Of a DNA stretch of 64,000 nucleotides, positions 53,509 through 61,869 are shown one piece after another; position 1 is the stretch's first letter; the number at the start of each line of letters is the position of its first letter. The DNA is from an uncultured Bacteroides sp. (GTDB lineage: Bacteria; Bacteroidota; Bacteroidia; Bacteroidales; Bacteroidaceae): assembly GCF_937912035.1 (NCBI RefSeq), contig NZ_CALDPF010000035.1:149087-213086 (forward strand). Reading direction: 5' to 3'. The notes under the pieces are model-generated. The model did no database searches, was not told the DNA's origin, and was given only the letters and a program-made list of their open reading frames with translations. A program made the position numbers and the translations under genes.

Positions 53509-54528
53509 ATGTTAGCAAAAATAGAAGAGTTACTTAAGGAAATAGAAGATTTAAAGGCTTCGAACGCTGAAGAACTGGAAGCGCTGAGAATAAAATACCT
53601 TAGTAAAAAAGGTGCTATCAATGCACTTATGGCTGACTTCAGAAATGTGGCAGCAGAACAGAAAAAGGAAGTGGGAATGAAACTGAATGAGCTGAAAAAC
53701 CGTGCTCAGGAACGTATAGCAGCTCTGAAAGAAGCTTTCGAAATGCAGGACAACGGTACCGCTGAACTTGACCTCACTCGTACTGCCTACCCTATCGATT
53801 TGGGTACACGTCATCCATTGAGCATTGTAAAGAATGAAATCATCGATATATTCAGCCGCATGGGATTTACCATCGCCGATGGTCCTGAAGTGGAAGACGA
53901 CTGGCATGTATTCTCTTCTATGAACTTCGCTGAAGACCATCCTGCACGCGATATGCAGGATACATTCTTCATTGAAAGCCATCCTGACATTATTCTAAGA
54001 ACACATACCTCATCTGTACAGAGTCGTGTAATGGAAGTTTCACAACCTCCTATCCGCGTAATCTGTCCGGGACGTGTTTACAGAAATGAAGCCATCAGCT
54101 ATAGAGCACACTGTTTCTTCCATCAGGTAGAAGGTCTTTATATCGACAAGAATGTTTCATTCACAGACTTAAAGCAGGTACTTCTTCAGTTTGCACAGGA
54201 AATGTTCGGCGAAGGTACAAAGATTCGTCTTCGTCCTTCATACTTCCCATTCACAGAACCTAGTGCAGAAATGGATATCAGCTGCGATATCTGTGGCGGC
54301 GAAGGTTGTCCGTTCTGTAAATACACTGGTTGGGTGGAAATTCTTGGATGCGGTATGGTGGATCCTGCCGTGCTCGAAGCTAACGGAATAGACAGCAAGG
54401 TTTATTCAGGTTACGCATTCGGTATGGGTGTTGAACGTATAGCAAACCTGAAATACAAGGTGAAAGACTTGCGTATGTTCTCCGAAAATGACACAAGATT
54501 CCTGACTGAATTCGAAGCTGCCAACTGA
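53509..54528 (+). CDS. pheS: Phenylalanine-tRNA ligase alpha subunit
   Basis: 339 residues. N-terminal coiled coil (about 1-90) that contacts tRNA, then class II motifs: motif 2 around ICPGRVYRNEAISYRAHCFFHQVEG and motif 3 YSGYAFGMGVERIAN. The phenylalanine-pocket Ala is in GYAFGMG. A CxxC pair occurs in ISCDICGGEGCPFC, an insertion common in this phylum. Works as alpha2-beta2 with PheT, not in this window. Terminator follows. Confidence 0.96.
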   Translation: MLAKIEELLKEIEDLKASNAEELEALRIKYLSKKGAINALMADFRNVAAEQKKEVGMKLNELKNRAQERIAALKEAFEMQDNGTAELDLTRTAYPIDLGTRHPLSIVKNEIIDIFSRMGFTIADGPEVEDDWHVFSSMNFAEDHPARDMQDTFFIESHPDIILRTHTSSVQSRVMEVSQPPIRVICPGRVYRNEAISYRAHCFFHQVEGLYIDKNVSFTDLKQVLLQFAQEMFGEGTKIRLRPSYFPFTEPSAEMDISCDICGGEGCPFCKYTGWVEILGCGMVDPAVLEANGIDSKVYSGYAFGMGVERIANLKYKVKDLRMFSENDTRFLTEFEAAN

Positions 54529-54560
54529 TAAACGGTACTTCGAAAACATATAATTTATAC

Positions 54561-54598
54561 AAGGCACGGTGACCGCAATATGGCGATTCCGTGCCTTT
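54561..54598 (+). terminator. Terminator after pheS
   Basis: AAGGCACGG (54561-54569) pairs with CCGTGCCTT (54589-54597), with CCGC/GGCG-like pairing inside; a T follows. Confidence 0.75.
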
Positions 54599-54632
54599 GG
54601 ATTATAAAACAGGCAAATCACATAATATAGAT

Positions 54633-55832
54633 ATGAGCAAAGATAAACTTATCACACCAAGCTATTGCTGCATCCTGGCCGCAAACTTTCTGCTTTATTT
54701 CGGTTTCTGGCTGCTTATTCCGGTACTGCCTTTCTATCTTGAAGAGATATTCGGAGTATCAAACACCACAATCGGAATAGTGCTGTCATGCTATACCATT
54801 GCGGCTTTGTGCATACGACCTTTCTCCGGCTATTTTCTTGATACCTTTGCCAGAAAGCCTCTTTATCTTGTGGCATATTTTATCTTCACGTCTATATTTG
54901 CAGGATATATGCTTGCCGGCACTCTTACCTTTTTTGTCATATTGAGGGTTATACATGGACTTTCGTTCGGAATGGTTACCGTGGGAGGAAACACTCTGGT
55001 GATTGACATCATGCCTTCTTCAAGAAGAGGCGAAGGATTGGGATATTACGGACTGACAAACAACCTGGCCATGTCTATAGGTCCTATGTTCGGACTATTC
55101 CTGCACAATGCCGGAGCGTCATATACAACAGTATTCTCTTATGCCTTGATTTCAGGAATACTGGGAATAATAATGGCATCGTGTGTGAAAACAGAATATC
55201 GTCCACCCGTAAAACGTGAGCCTATTTCGCTGGACAGATTTATTCTAATCAAAGGACTACCAGGAGGATTGAGTCTTCTGCTGCTTTCTATTCCATACGG
55301 AATGACTACCAACTATGTGGCTATGTATGCAAAACAGATAGGCATTACTGCAGAAACGGGATTATTTTTCACATTCATGGCTGTGGGAATGGCTGTAAGC
55401 CGTCTGTTCAGTGGCAGACTTGTAGATAAAGGAAAAATTACAGAAGTAATAATGGCTGGTATGTACCTTGTATCTTTTTGTTATTTCGGACTTACTGCCT
55501 GTGGGTGGACCATTGAATGGAATTACATGTTCACCACCTTATTATTCTTCGCAATATCACTTTTGCTTGGAATAGGTTTTGGTACTATGTTTCCGGCCTA
55601 CAATACATTATTTGTAAATCTAGCCCCAAACAATCAAAGAGGGACTGCGACAAGTACTTATCTGACATCTTGGGATGTTGGTCTTGGTATCGGAATGCTG
55701 ACAGGAGGAAGCATTGCAGAGATTTCATCTTTCAAATATGCCTACTTGTTTGGTGCCATACTAACTTTGATTTCAATGTTCTATTTCAAATTCAAGGCAG
55801 GCCCTCATTTCATCAGAAACAAAGTAAGATAA
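54633..55832 (+). CDS. MFS transporter
   Basis: Start at MSKDKLITPSYCCIL (54633), because the upstream start would lie within the pheS terminator. 399 residues, 12 hydrophobic helices. Between helices 2 and 3 sits the MFS loop (SGYFLDTFARKPLYL), equivalent to G-x3-D-x2-G/A-R-R/K. Typical of drug/H+ antiporter-like or arabinose-efflux-type MFS; substrate unknown. It follows pheS after its terminator and has no visible own promoter, so read-through is possible. Confidence 0.88.
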   Translation: MSKDKLITPSYCCILAANFLLYFGFWLLIPVLPFYLEEIFGVSNTTIGIVLSCYTIAALCIRPFSGYFLDTFARKPLYLVAYFIFTSIFAGYMLAGTLTFFVILRVIHGLSFGMVTVGGNTLVIDIMPSSRRGEGLGYYGLTNNLAMSIGPMFGLFLHNAGASYTTVFSYALISGILGIIMASCVKTEYRPPVKREPISLDRFILIKGLPGGLSLLLLSIPYGMTTNYVAMYAKQIGITAETGLFFTFMAVGMAVSRLFSGRLVDKGKITEVIMAGMYLVSFCYFGLTACGWTIEWNYMFTTLLFFAISLLLGIGFGTMFPAYNTLFVNLAPNNQRGTATSTYLTSWDVGLGIGMLTGGSIAEISSFKYAYLFGAILTLISMFYFKFKAGPHFIRNKVR

Positions 55833-55836
55833 AAAA

Positions 55837-56970
55837 TCAATCTTTATATGTAAAAACATATATATGCGAGTATTTACCATCTACTTCTGTTACCTGAGAT
55901 GAAATAATAAAAGAACGAAACAAATCTATATTGTCACAAATAAATCCGGGAATATAAGGTGAATATGTTTCAATATTATCGGCAACTTTATCCATATCGG
56001 CAACCATAATATATGAAGCGTCTCTGGATAAATTTGAAAGACAGTGATAAAATATATTAGTTCTGGACTTAGATATCGCATTTGTTATACATGAATCGAC
56101 CTTCTCACGACTGGATACAATAATAATACTGTCAGACGAGACATTACAAATATTCTCTAAATGTGAGTCAATGTCATACATACAACTGTCAGGCTCGTAC
56201 ATTGATCCACTAAGGTAAAGGACATCACTATTAAGATGAAGTTCGAACTCACTCCATACATTTTTATTTTTAACCAACAGAGGGAACGACCCTGTACGAC
56301 CATAGAATGTAAGATAGTTAGCAGATTTCTTCATCTGATGTTTCTTAAAAACTTCGTCATTCGCTAAAGAGGTACCATCCTTGACCGCATCAATTACATT
56401 TTCTATCAATTTTTTATGATAGCTTACAACTATATATCCCTCTCCTGTTAAAACAGAAAGGAAATTAGCCGTTTTACCCAATGGGTATATTTCTATTTTT
56501 CTTCCTCGATAGACCTCAGTCTTAGGATGAATTTCAGGACCGTACTTTTGACGAAGAATATCGAGAACAAACTTATTACTACCTCCTGATAAATTAAAAT
56601 ACGCAACAACATCTTTCACAGAAGTAGAGTCATGAAAGCTTATCATCATACGCTTAATCTGATTTGCAAGCCCATGTGTATTTACAGAAGTATACTTAGT
56701 AATATCAGTAAGAATATTGTTAATCAACTCAGAATGATGTAATGTATCAAGATCAATTGCATAAGAAGTACGTGGAAATTCACTTGTATAATAACTAATA
56801 TTATCAGTATCAAGAACACCATTGCAGTCATCAGGAATCAAGGCAAACATATTTATATCCTTACCCTTTTCTGCGTCTGTCAAACTTAGAAAGCTATAAA
56901 ATGCCACTCCAAAACAGAATAACAAGACAGACAATCCAACCCCTATTTTAACTACTGTACGAAACCTCAT
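55837..56970 (-). CDS. Membrane-anchored hypothetical protein (DUF3352-like)
   Basis: 377 residues. One N-terminal hydrophobic helix (VVKIGVGLSVLLFCFGVAFYSFLSL) likely anchors a large periplasmic domain. The body contains alternating strands and helices with ALIPDDCNGVLDTDN near the start and VLTGEGYIVVSYHKKLIENV in the middle, similar to DUF3352-type proteins, a weak assignment. No catalytic motif. It ends four bases after the convergent MFS stop, with no terminator seen between them. Confidence 0.65.
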   Translation of the reverse strand: MRFRTVVKIGVGLSVLLFCFGVAFYSFLSLTDAEKGKDINMFALIPDDCNGVLDTDNISYYTSEFPRTSYAIDLDTLHHSELINNILTDITKYTSVNTHGLANQIKRMMISFHDSTSVKDVVAYFNLSGGSNKFVLDILRQKYGPEIHPKTEVYRGRKIEIYPLGKTANFLSVLTGEGYIVVSYHKKLIENVIDAVKDGTSLANDEVFKKHQMKKSANYLTFYGRTGSFPLLVKNKNVWSEFELHLNSDVLYLSGSMYEPDSCMYDIDSHLENICNVSSDSIIIVSSREKVDSCITNAISKSRTNIFYHCLSNLSRDASYIMVADMDKVADNIETYSPYIPGFICDNIDLFRSFIISSQVTEVDGKYSHIYVFTYKD

Positions 56971-57037
56971 ATAACTCTTTTTGGCAAAGATAGAAAAAAC
57001 TTTCTAAAAAAAGTACAAATTATACAAAAGTTATACA

Positions 57038-57068
57038 TAAAAAAAGTCCTACATTACTGCAGGACTTT
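57038..57068 (-). terminator. Terminator after tRNA-His (minus strand)
   Basis: AAAGTCCT and AGGACTTT (in 57041-57068) pair, and on the minus strand the hairpin runs into seven T residues. It ends the tRNA transcript. Confidence 0.75.
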
Positions 57069-57087
57069 AATATTATTAAGCTGGGAG

Positions 57088-57162
57088 GGTGACTAGTGGG
57101 ACTCGAACCCACGACATTCAGAACCACAATCTGACGCTCTAACCAACTGAACTATAGTCACC
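57088..57162 (-). tRNA. tRNA-His (GTG)
   Basis: 75 nt on the minus strand. The acceptor GGTGACTA pairs with TAGTCACC over 8 bp, including the extra G(-1):C73 pair specific for tRNA-His. The anticodon loop TTGTGGT gives GTG; the T-arm contains GGGTTCGAGTCCC. The CCA end is not encoded. Terminator downstream at 57038. Confidence 0.97.
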
Positions 57163-57203
57163 ATTTGTTGGCTTTCCTTTCAAAAGCGATGCAAAGGTAC
57201 TCA

Positions 57204-58340
57204 TTATTTCCGTTTTTGCAAACTTTTCGCCTGTTTTTTTTCATTTTTATCCAAATAAAATATGCTATCACCATTTTTCAGGATAGAATCAGCATCTTTT
57301 AAAAACCTGTTCATTTTCTGTTTCTCATTATCATTCAGATATTTAACATCAACATCTGACGGATAAAGAATAAAATCGGATTTACAGTTCAAAACAGGTC
57401 TAGAAGTCCATACCAGCGATTTCTCAAAAGACAACAATCTTGTCATTCCATTAACTTTCTTAAAATAAAGCTTTACCGACATCCCTCCATCTGTATTCCT
57501 GGCACTCATATTAGATATATAATTCCCCAATGAAAATACCACCAGATGTTTTCGTGGACTTATACTATCTCCTAACATGGCTATAGGCTGTATAACATGT
57601 GGATGAGAGCCTATAACATGATCAACTCCCATATCAATCAGCCATTTAGCAAGTTCTATTTCTCCTGAAGAAGGAGTTGTCCTATATTCTGTCCCCCAAT
57701 GCATGAAAGCTATTATTATATCTGGTTTCATCAACCTGACTTTCATTATATCATGGGCCAACTGCTTCCTGTCAATAAGATTCACGATATTGGGCTTTGT
57801 AACATATATCCCGTTTGTTCCATAGGTGGCATTCAAAAAAGCGACCTTAAAACCTTTTTTCTCAACTAACAGCGGGTAATTGTGGATTCTATCGTCAACA
57901 TTCTTATATGTACCAGCACGTCTTATCTTTAACGAGTCAAGTATTTCTATTGTTCTCTCAAGCCCTGGTTTACCTCTGTCGAGACAATGGTTATTTGCTG
58001 TCACCAGAACATCAAAACCGGCATCTCGGACGGCAAAAAGAAATTCATCAGGGGCACTGAATGCCGGATACCCACTATATGGGGGACCTCCCAAAGTCAC
58101 CTCCAGATTTCCGACAGCAATATCTGCCGAACGTATATATTGCTTGACATTAGAAAAACTATTACTATAATCATAAATATTCCCAACTCTTTTTGCTGCT
58201 TTAATCTGGGCATCATGCTGCATTAAATCTCCAGCAAATAATATAGAAAGTGTATCAGAAGAAACAGCAAAAACAGTTGTTGCCGATAGCCACAAAACTA
58301 TCGGCAACAACTGTGATATATACCTATTTACTATTTTCAT
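57204..58340 (-). CDS. CapA-like (PGA_cap) metallophosphatase-fold protein
   Basis: Start set at MKIVNRYISQLLPIVLW (58340); the longer frame begins with TTG. 378 residues with a signal peptide ending near TVFAVSS. Family motifs: LFAGDLMQHDAQ, VGNLEVTLGG, VTANNHCLDRG, AFMHWGTEY and VIGSHPHVIQP. CapA proteins act in poly-gamma-glutamate capsule in Bacillus; in Bacteroidetes the substrate is unknown, though wall or polymer processing in the periplasm is likely. Its signal-peptide codons form a perfect terminator-like hairpin (58274-58313). Confidence 0.85.
   Translation of the reverse strand: MKIVNRYISQLLPIVLWLSATTVFAVSSDTLSILFAGDLMQHDAQIKAAKRVGNIYDYSNSFSNVKQYIRSADIAVGNLEVTLGGPPYSGYPAFSAPDEFLFAVRDAGFDVLVTANNHCLDRGKPGLERTIEILDSLKIRRAGTYKNVDDRIHNYPLLVEKKGFKVAFLNATYGTNGIYVTKPNIVNLIDRKQLAHDIMKVRLMKPDIIIAFMHWGTEYRTTPSSGEIELAKWLIDMGVDHVIGSHPHVIQPIAMLGDSISPRKHLVVFSLGNYISNMSARNTDGGMSVKLYFKKVNGMTRLLSFEKSLVWTSRPVLNCKSDFILYPSDVDVKYLNDNEKQKMNRFLKDADSILKNGDSIFYLDKNEKKQAKSLQKRK
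58274..58313 (-). promoter_or_regulatory. Terminator-like hairpin inside capA-like signal-peptide codons
   Basis: CAGTTGTTGCCGATAG (58274-58289) and CTATCGGCAACAACTG (58298-58313) are exact 16-base inverses with an 8-base loop. On the minus strand the hairpin is followed by TTTTT, about 75 nt into the coding region. Candidate attenuator or mRNA control element. Confidence 0.6.
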
Positions 58341-58422
58341 GGATAATAAATATTCAAAAAGCAAACAGACAGTACTTAGATGGTACCTAATAATTATTCA
58401 ACAATTACACCATATTATTAAA

Positions 58423-59304
58423 TTATTTATAAATAGCTTTTTTGCCCGCAAGAAGTGTATTTTTCATAAGTGAAACAATAGTCATCGGACCGACACCACC
58501 AGGAACAGGAGTTATATATGAACATTTAGGAGACACTTCATCAAACTTCACATCGCCTGTAAGTTTGAATCCGGATTTTCTACTTGCATCAGGGACTCTT
58601 GTTGTACCTACATCAATCACAACTGCACCTTCTTTTACCATACCAGCCGTAACAAATTCCGGTTGTCCCAAAGCTGCAATAATAATATCAGCCTCACGAC
58701 ATTCTTCAACCAAATTTTTACTTCTGCTGTGACAAACAGTAACTGTAGCATCACCAGGATAAGCCTTTTGCATCATTAATGAAGCCATGGGCTTACCTAC
58801 AATATTACTTCGCCCCAAAACCACACATTTCTTTCCGCTGGTTTCAATATTATATCTTTTCAACAATTCCAAGATTCCGTTAGGTGTTGCAGACACATAA
58901 CACGGCAGTCCGATTGACATTCTACCTACATTTATAGGATGAAAACCATCGACATCCTTTCTATAATCTATTGTTTCTATAACCTTCTGTTCTGAAATAT
59001 GTTTAGGCAAGGGTAATTGCACTATAAACCCATCAACATCATCATCGGCATTAAGTTCTCTGACTTTTGAAAGAAGCTCTTCCTCTGTAACATCAGATTC
59101 GAAACGTATCAAAGTCGATTTAAAGCCACAAACCTCGCATGCTTTAACTTTATTTGCCACATACGTTTCACTTCCTCCATCATGACCAACAAGAATAGCT
59201 GCCAGATGCGGACGTTTACCACCAGAAGCTACAATCTGAGCAACCTCCTGAGCAATCTCCTGCTTTACCTGTTCGGATATTGCCTTTCCGTCTATCAATA
59301 TCAT
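58423..59304 (-). CDS. folD: Bifunctional methylenetetrahydrofolate dehydrogenase/cyclohydrolase
   Basis: 293 residues, normal length. Active-site Tyr/Lys in SETYVANKVKACE, then VDGFIVQLPLPKHI, DGFHPINVGRM, the NADP loop GRSNIVGKPMASLM and the end TPVPGGVGPMTIVSLMKNTL. It converts methylene-THF to formyl-THF, supplying one-carbon units to purines. It stands alone between the amidase and CapA-like genes. Confidence 0.95.
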   Translation of the reverse strand: MILIDGKAISEQVKQEIAQEVAQIVASGGKRPHLAAILVGHDGGSETYVANKVKACEVCGFKSTLIRFESDVTEEELLSKVRELNADDDVDGFIVQLPLPKHISEQKVIETIDYRKDVDGFHPINVGRMSIGLPCYVSATPNGILELLKRYNIETSGKKCVVLGRSNIVGKPMASLMMQKAYPGDATVTVCHSRSKNLVEECREADIIIAALGQPEFVTAGMVKEGAVVIDVGTTRVPDASRKSGFKLTGDVKFDEVSPKCSYITPVPGGVGPMTIVSLMKNTLLAGKKAIYK

Positions 59305-59485
59305 AAGCTATATTTTTTTTAAGTTACAAAGACTAATTTATTACATCTATTTTCGTTTGATAAAAGTAATATTACAAAGATAATAAAAAAAGTCATAATA
59401 TCAGATAGAATAGTATATTTTACTGTTTTTAGACGATTAATTATAAAAACTTAGAATTAGAGCAAAATGAATGCGCAAAAAATAT

Positions 59486-59493
59486 TAACTTTG
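59486..59493 (+). promoter_or_regulatory. -7 element (TAACTTTG) for the amidase gene
   Basis: TAACTTTG fits the consensus; start near 59500, which excludes a start at 59501 and supports ATG 59522. Confidence 0.6.
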
Positions 59494-59521
59494 CAACGAT
59501 TTGTTTACATTATTATATAGG

Positions 59522-60637
59522 ATGAATATTTTTTACAGAATACTTTTATTTTATAGCATAATAACGTTTTCATATCCTGCCATAGGAAATACGATAAACG
59601 ATAAATTCATTGTAGTCCTGGATCCTGGACACGGAGGTAATGATCCGGGAGCCATAGGTAGAAAAGGAAAAGAAAAAAATATAAATTTAAATGTTGCTAT
59701 AAAACTAGGTAAACTCATAGAAAATAATTGTAATGACACAAAAGTTGTATACACTAGAAAAAACGATATATTTGTACCATTACACAAAAGAGCCGAAATA
59801 GCAAATAATGCGAAAGCAAACATTTTTATATCCATACATACCAATGCTGTAGCAAGAAAAAACTCACACGTAAGAGGTACAGAAACATATACTCTAGGAT
59901 TACATAGAACAGAAGAAAACCTTGAAGTGGCTAAAAAGGAGAACTCTGTAATCTTAATAGAAGATGATTACAAACAAAGATACGCAGGATTTAACCCCAA
60001 TTCATCCGAAAGCTACATTATATTTGAGTTTATGCAGGACAAGAACATGGCACAAAGCGTAAATTTTGCAACACTCATACAAAAGAACTTCAAAGGATGT
60101 AACCGAATAGACAAAGGTGTACATCAGGCAGGTTTCCTTGTTCTAAGAGAAACATCCATGCCTAGTGTGCTAATTGAACTTGGCTATATTTCGAACCCGT
60201 CTGAAGAGACTTACCTATTATCAGAGAAAGGTACTTCAGAGCTAGCAGAAGCTATTTATAAAGCCTTTTTAAATTACAAGGGGAATACTTCCAAGACACA
60301 AACAAAAGATGTAAAACTAGAAAAAAAATCAGAAAGTCCGAAAAATAGTACTCTACACACAACTTCAAAGCCTATATTTAAGATCCAGATACTGGCTTCA
60401 GATAAAGTAATACCTACTAATAGCAAACAGTTTAAAGGATTAAAACCTGTAAGTTGGTATAAAGAAAATGGAATGATTAAATATACCTTTGGAGAGAACG
60501 AGGACTACAATAAAATATTAAATATCAAAAAAAACATAGTGGATCCTAAATTCAAAGATGCTTTTATAATAGCATTTAAAGGAGAAAAAAAAATAAATAT
60601 AAACCAAGCAATAAAAGAATTCAAGAATAACAAATAA
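59522..60637 (+). CDS. N-acetylmuramoyl-L-alanine amidase (AmiC-type) with SPOR-like tail
   Basis: 371 residues from MNIFYRILLFYSIITFSYPA (59522), a signal peptide. Amidase_3 motifs: VVLDPGHGGNDPGAIG (first zinc His), a Glu further on, ISIHTNAVAR (second zinc His) and VLIELGYISNPSE (catalytic Glu). A linker rich in Lys/Ser and a C-terminal ~90 residues (IFKIQILASDKVIPTNSKQF, KPVSWYKENGMIKYTF) resemble a SPOR domain, which binds denuded glycan at division sites. It splits septal peptidoglycan for daughter separation. Nine bases before the MlaD-type gene. Confidence 0.9.
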   Translation: MNIFYRILLFYSIITFSYPAIGNTINDKFIVVLDPGHGGNDPGAIGRKGKEKNINLNVAIKLGKLIENNCNDTKVVYTRKNDIFVPLHKRAEIANNAKANIFISIHTNAVARKNSHVRGTETYTLGLHRTEENLEVAKKENSVILIEDDYKQRYAGFNPNSSESYIIFEFMQDKNMAQSVNFATLIQKNFKGCNRIDKGVHQAGFLVLRETSMPSVLIELGYISNPSEETYLLSEKGTSELAEAIYKAFLNYKGNTSKTQTKDVKLEKKSESPKNSTLHTTSKPIFKIQILASDKVIPTNSKQFKGLKPVSWYKENGMIKYTFGENEDYNKILNIKKNIVDPKFKDAFIIAFKGEKKININQAIKEFKNNK

Positions 60638-60646
60638 ATAACGATT

Positions 60647-61534
60647 ATGAAAAAAGAATTTACAATAGGAATCGCAGCCATAGCAGCATTATTAATCCTT
60701 TTTATCGGGATCAACTATCTTAAGGGAATAAACATGTTTAAAGCAGAAAGCTATTATTATGTAGATTATACTGAAGTCAACGGACTGGCATTGTCTAGTC
60801 CTGTTTATACCAATGGATTTAAAGTCGGACTTGTAAGAGATATTCAATATAACTTCAATAAACCAGGACACATTATTGTCGGCATAGAAATGGATGAAAA
60901 TATAAAGATTCCTCAAGGGAGTAAGGCCGAACTGGTTACAGAAATGCTCGGTACTGTAAAAATGAACCTTATCATGAACCATGGAGAAAGCCAGACAATA
61001 GCACCTGGAGATACTATTGAAGGGTATGCAAACAACGGAATCATGGCTAAAGCGGAAGAAGAGCTATTACCTCAAATGGAGAAAATGATGCCTAAACTAG
61101 ATTCCATCCTATCATCATTAAATAAACTCCTGGCAGATCCCGCTTTAGGAAACACTATCAAAAACGCTGAGAAAATAACAGCATCGTTAAATCAGACCAG
61201 CAATCATCTGGAAAAACTTATGAGTAACGATATACCTACACTGACAAGTAATGTAACAACAATAACTGAAGATCTGAAAATTATAAGTGGTAACCTAAAA
61301 GGTATAGACTATGCTGAAACATTTAATAAAATAGATCAGACACTTAAAAACGTATATGCATTAACAGACAAATTGAACAATAAAGACAATACAATAGGAT
61401 TATTACTTAATGACCCTGAACTGTATAATAATCTGAATGCAACATCTGCCAATGCTGCTTCATTACTTAAAGACCTTCAAGAACATCCTAAAAGATATGT
61501 TCATTTTTCTTTATTCGGAAAAAAGGATAAATAG
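60647..61534 (+). CDS. MlaD/MCE-domain protein
   Basis: 295 residues. One N-terminal helix (IGIAAIAALLILFIGINYL) anchors it in the inner membrane; the MCE domain follows (YYVDYTEVNGLALSSPVYTN, GFKVGLVRDIQY, IPQGSKAELVTEMLGTVKMNLI). The C-terminal ~180 residues are helical/coiled coil. MCE proteins form hexamers in lipid transport between membranes (Mla system). The transport ATPase and permease are not adjacent. Cotranscribed with the amidase; strong terminator follows. Confidence 0.88.
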   Translation: MKKEFTIGIAAIAALLILFIGINYLKGINMFKAESYYYVDYTEVNGLALSSPVYTNGFKVGLVRDIQYNFNKPGHIIVGIEMDENIKIPQGSKAELVTEMLGTVKMNLIMNHGESQTIAPGDTIEGYANNGIMAKAEEELLPQMEKMMPKLDSILSSLNKLLADPALGNTIKNAEKITASLNQTSNHLEKLMSNDIPTLTSNVTTITEDLKIISGNLKGIDYAETFNKIDQTLKNVYALTDKLNNKDNTIGLLLNDPELYNNLNATSANAASLLKDLQEHPKRYVHFSLFGKKDK

Positions 61535-61558
61535 CAATAAAATAGAACGTTTCTAAAT

Positions 61559-61608
61559 AAAATCAATTCTAAATAGAGCATTAAAAGCTCATATTTAGAA
61601 TTGATTTT
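61559..61608 (+). terminator. Terminator after the MlaD-type gene
   Basis: AAAATCAATTCTAAATA (61559-61575) and TATTTAGAATTGATTTT (61592-61608) are exact inverses, with GAGC/GCTC inside the loop. Possibly bidirectional. Confidence 0.85.
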
Positions 61609-61705
61609 CAACATATTATATTTATATATAAGAAATATGGCATAATATATAAGGAATAAATAATGAACTAATTTTCAACATATTACAAAGTTATAACAAA
61701 GTTAT
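61604..61705. other. Repeats in the A/T-rich region upstream of dnaA
   Basis: ATTTTCAACATATTA occurs exactly at 61604-61618 and 61671-61685, and ACAAAGTTAT at 61685-61694 and 61696-61705 (11-bp period). TTTTCAACA is two changes from the DnaA box TTATCCACA. The 61535-61869 gap is extremely A/T-rich. Candidate DnaA-binding or autoregulatory sites, possibly an origin; unproven. Confidence 0.4.
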
Positions 61706-61787
61706 TACCTATTATATAGACTACTTTTTATAATATATTAATAATCAAATACTTATACTATTTTTCAGAAAAACAAGAAAATATATA

Positions 61788-61819
61788 TTTGTTTTTTCAG
61801 AATTTCATCACGAAATTTG
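61788..61819 (+). promoter_or_regulatory. dnaA promoter
   Basis: TTTG (61788-61791), 20 bases, then GAAATTTG (61812-61819), one change from TAnnTTTG. Start near 61826, leader about 44 nt. Confidence 0.55.
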
Positions 61820-61869
61820 CACCGTAGATAATTCGCTTAATAAATTTAGATTGTAGAAAGAAATAAAAT

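Noticed and set aside
57204..58340. Poly-gamma-glutamate capsule locus
   Set aside because: CapA-like protein occurs alone, without CapB/CapC-type genes, so a capsule operon is not supported.
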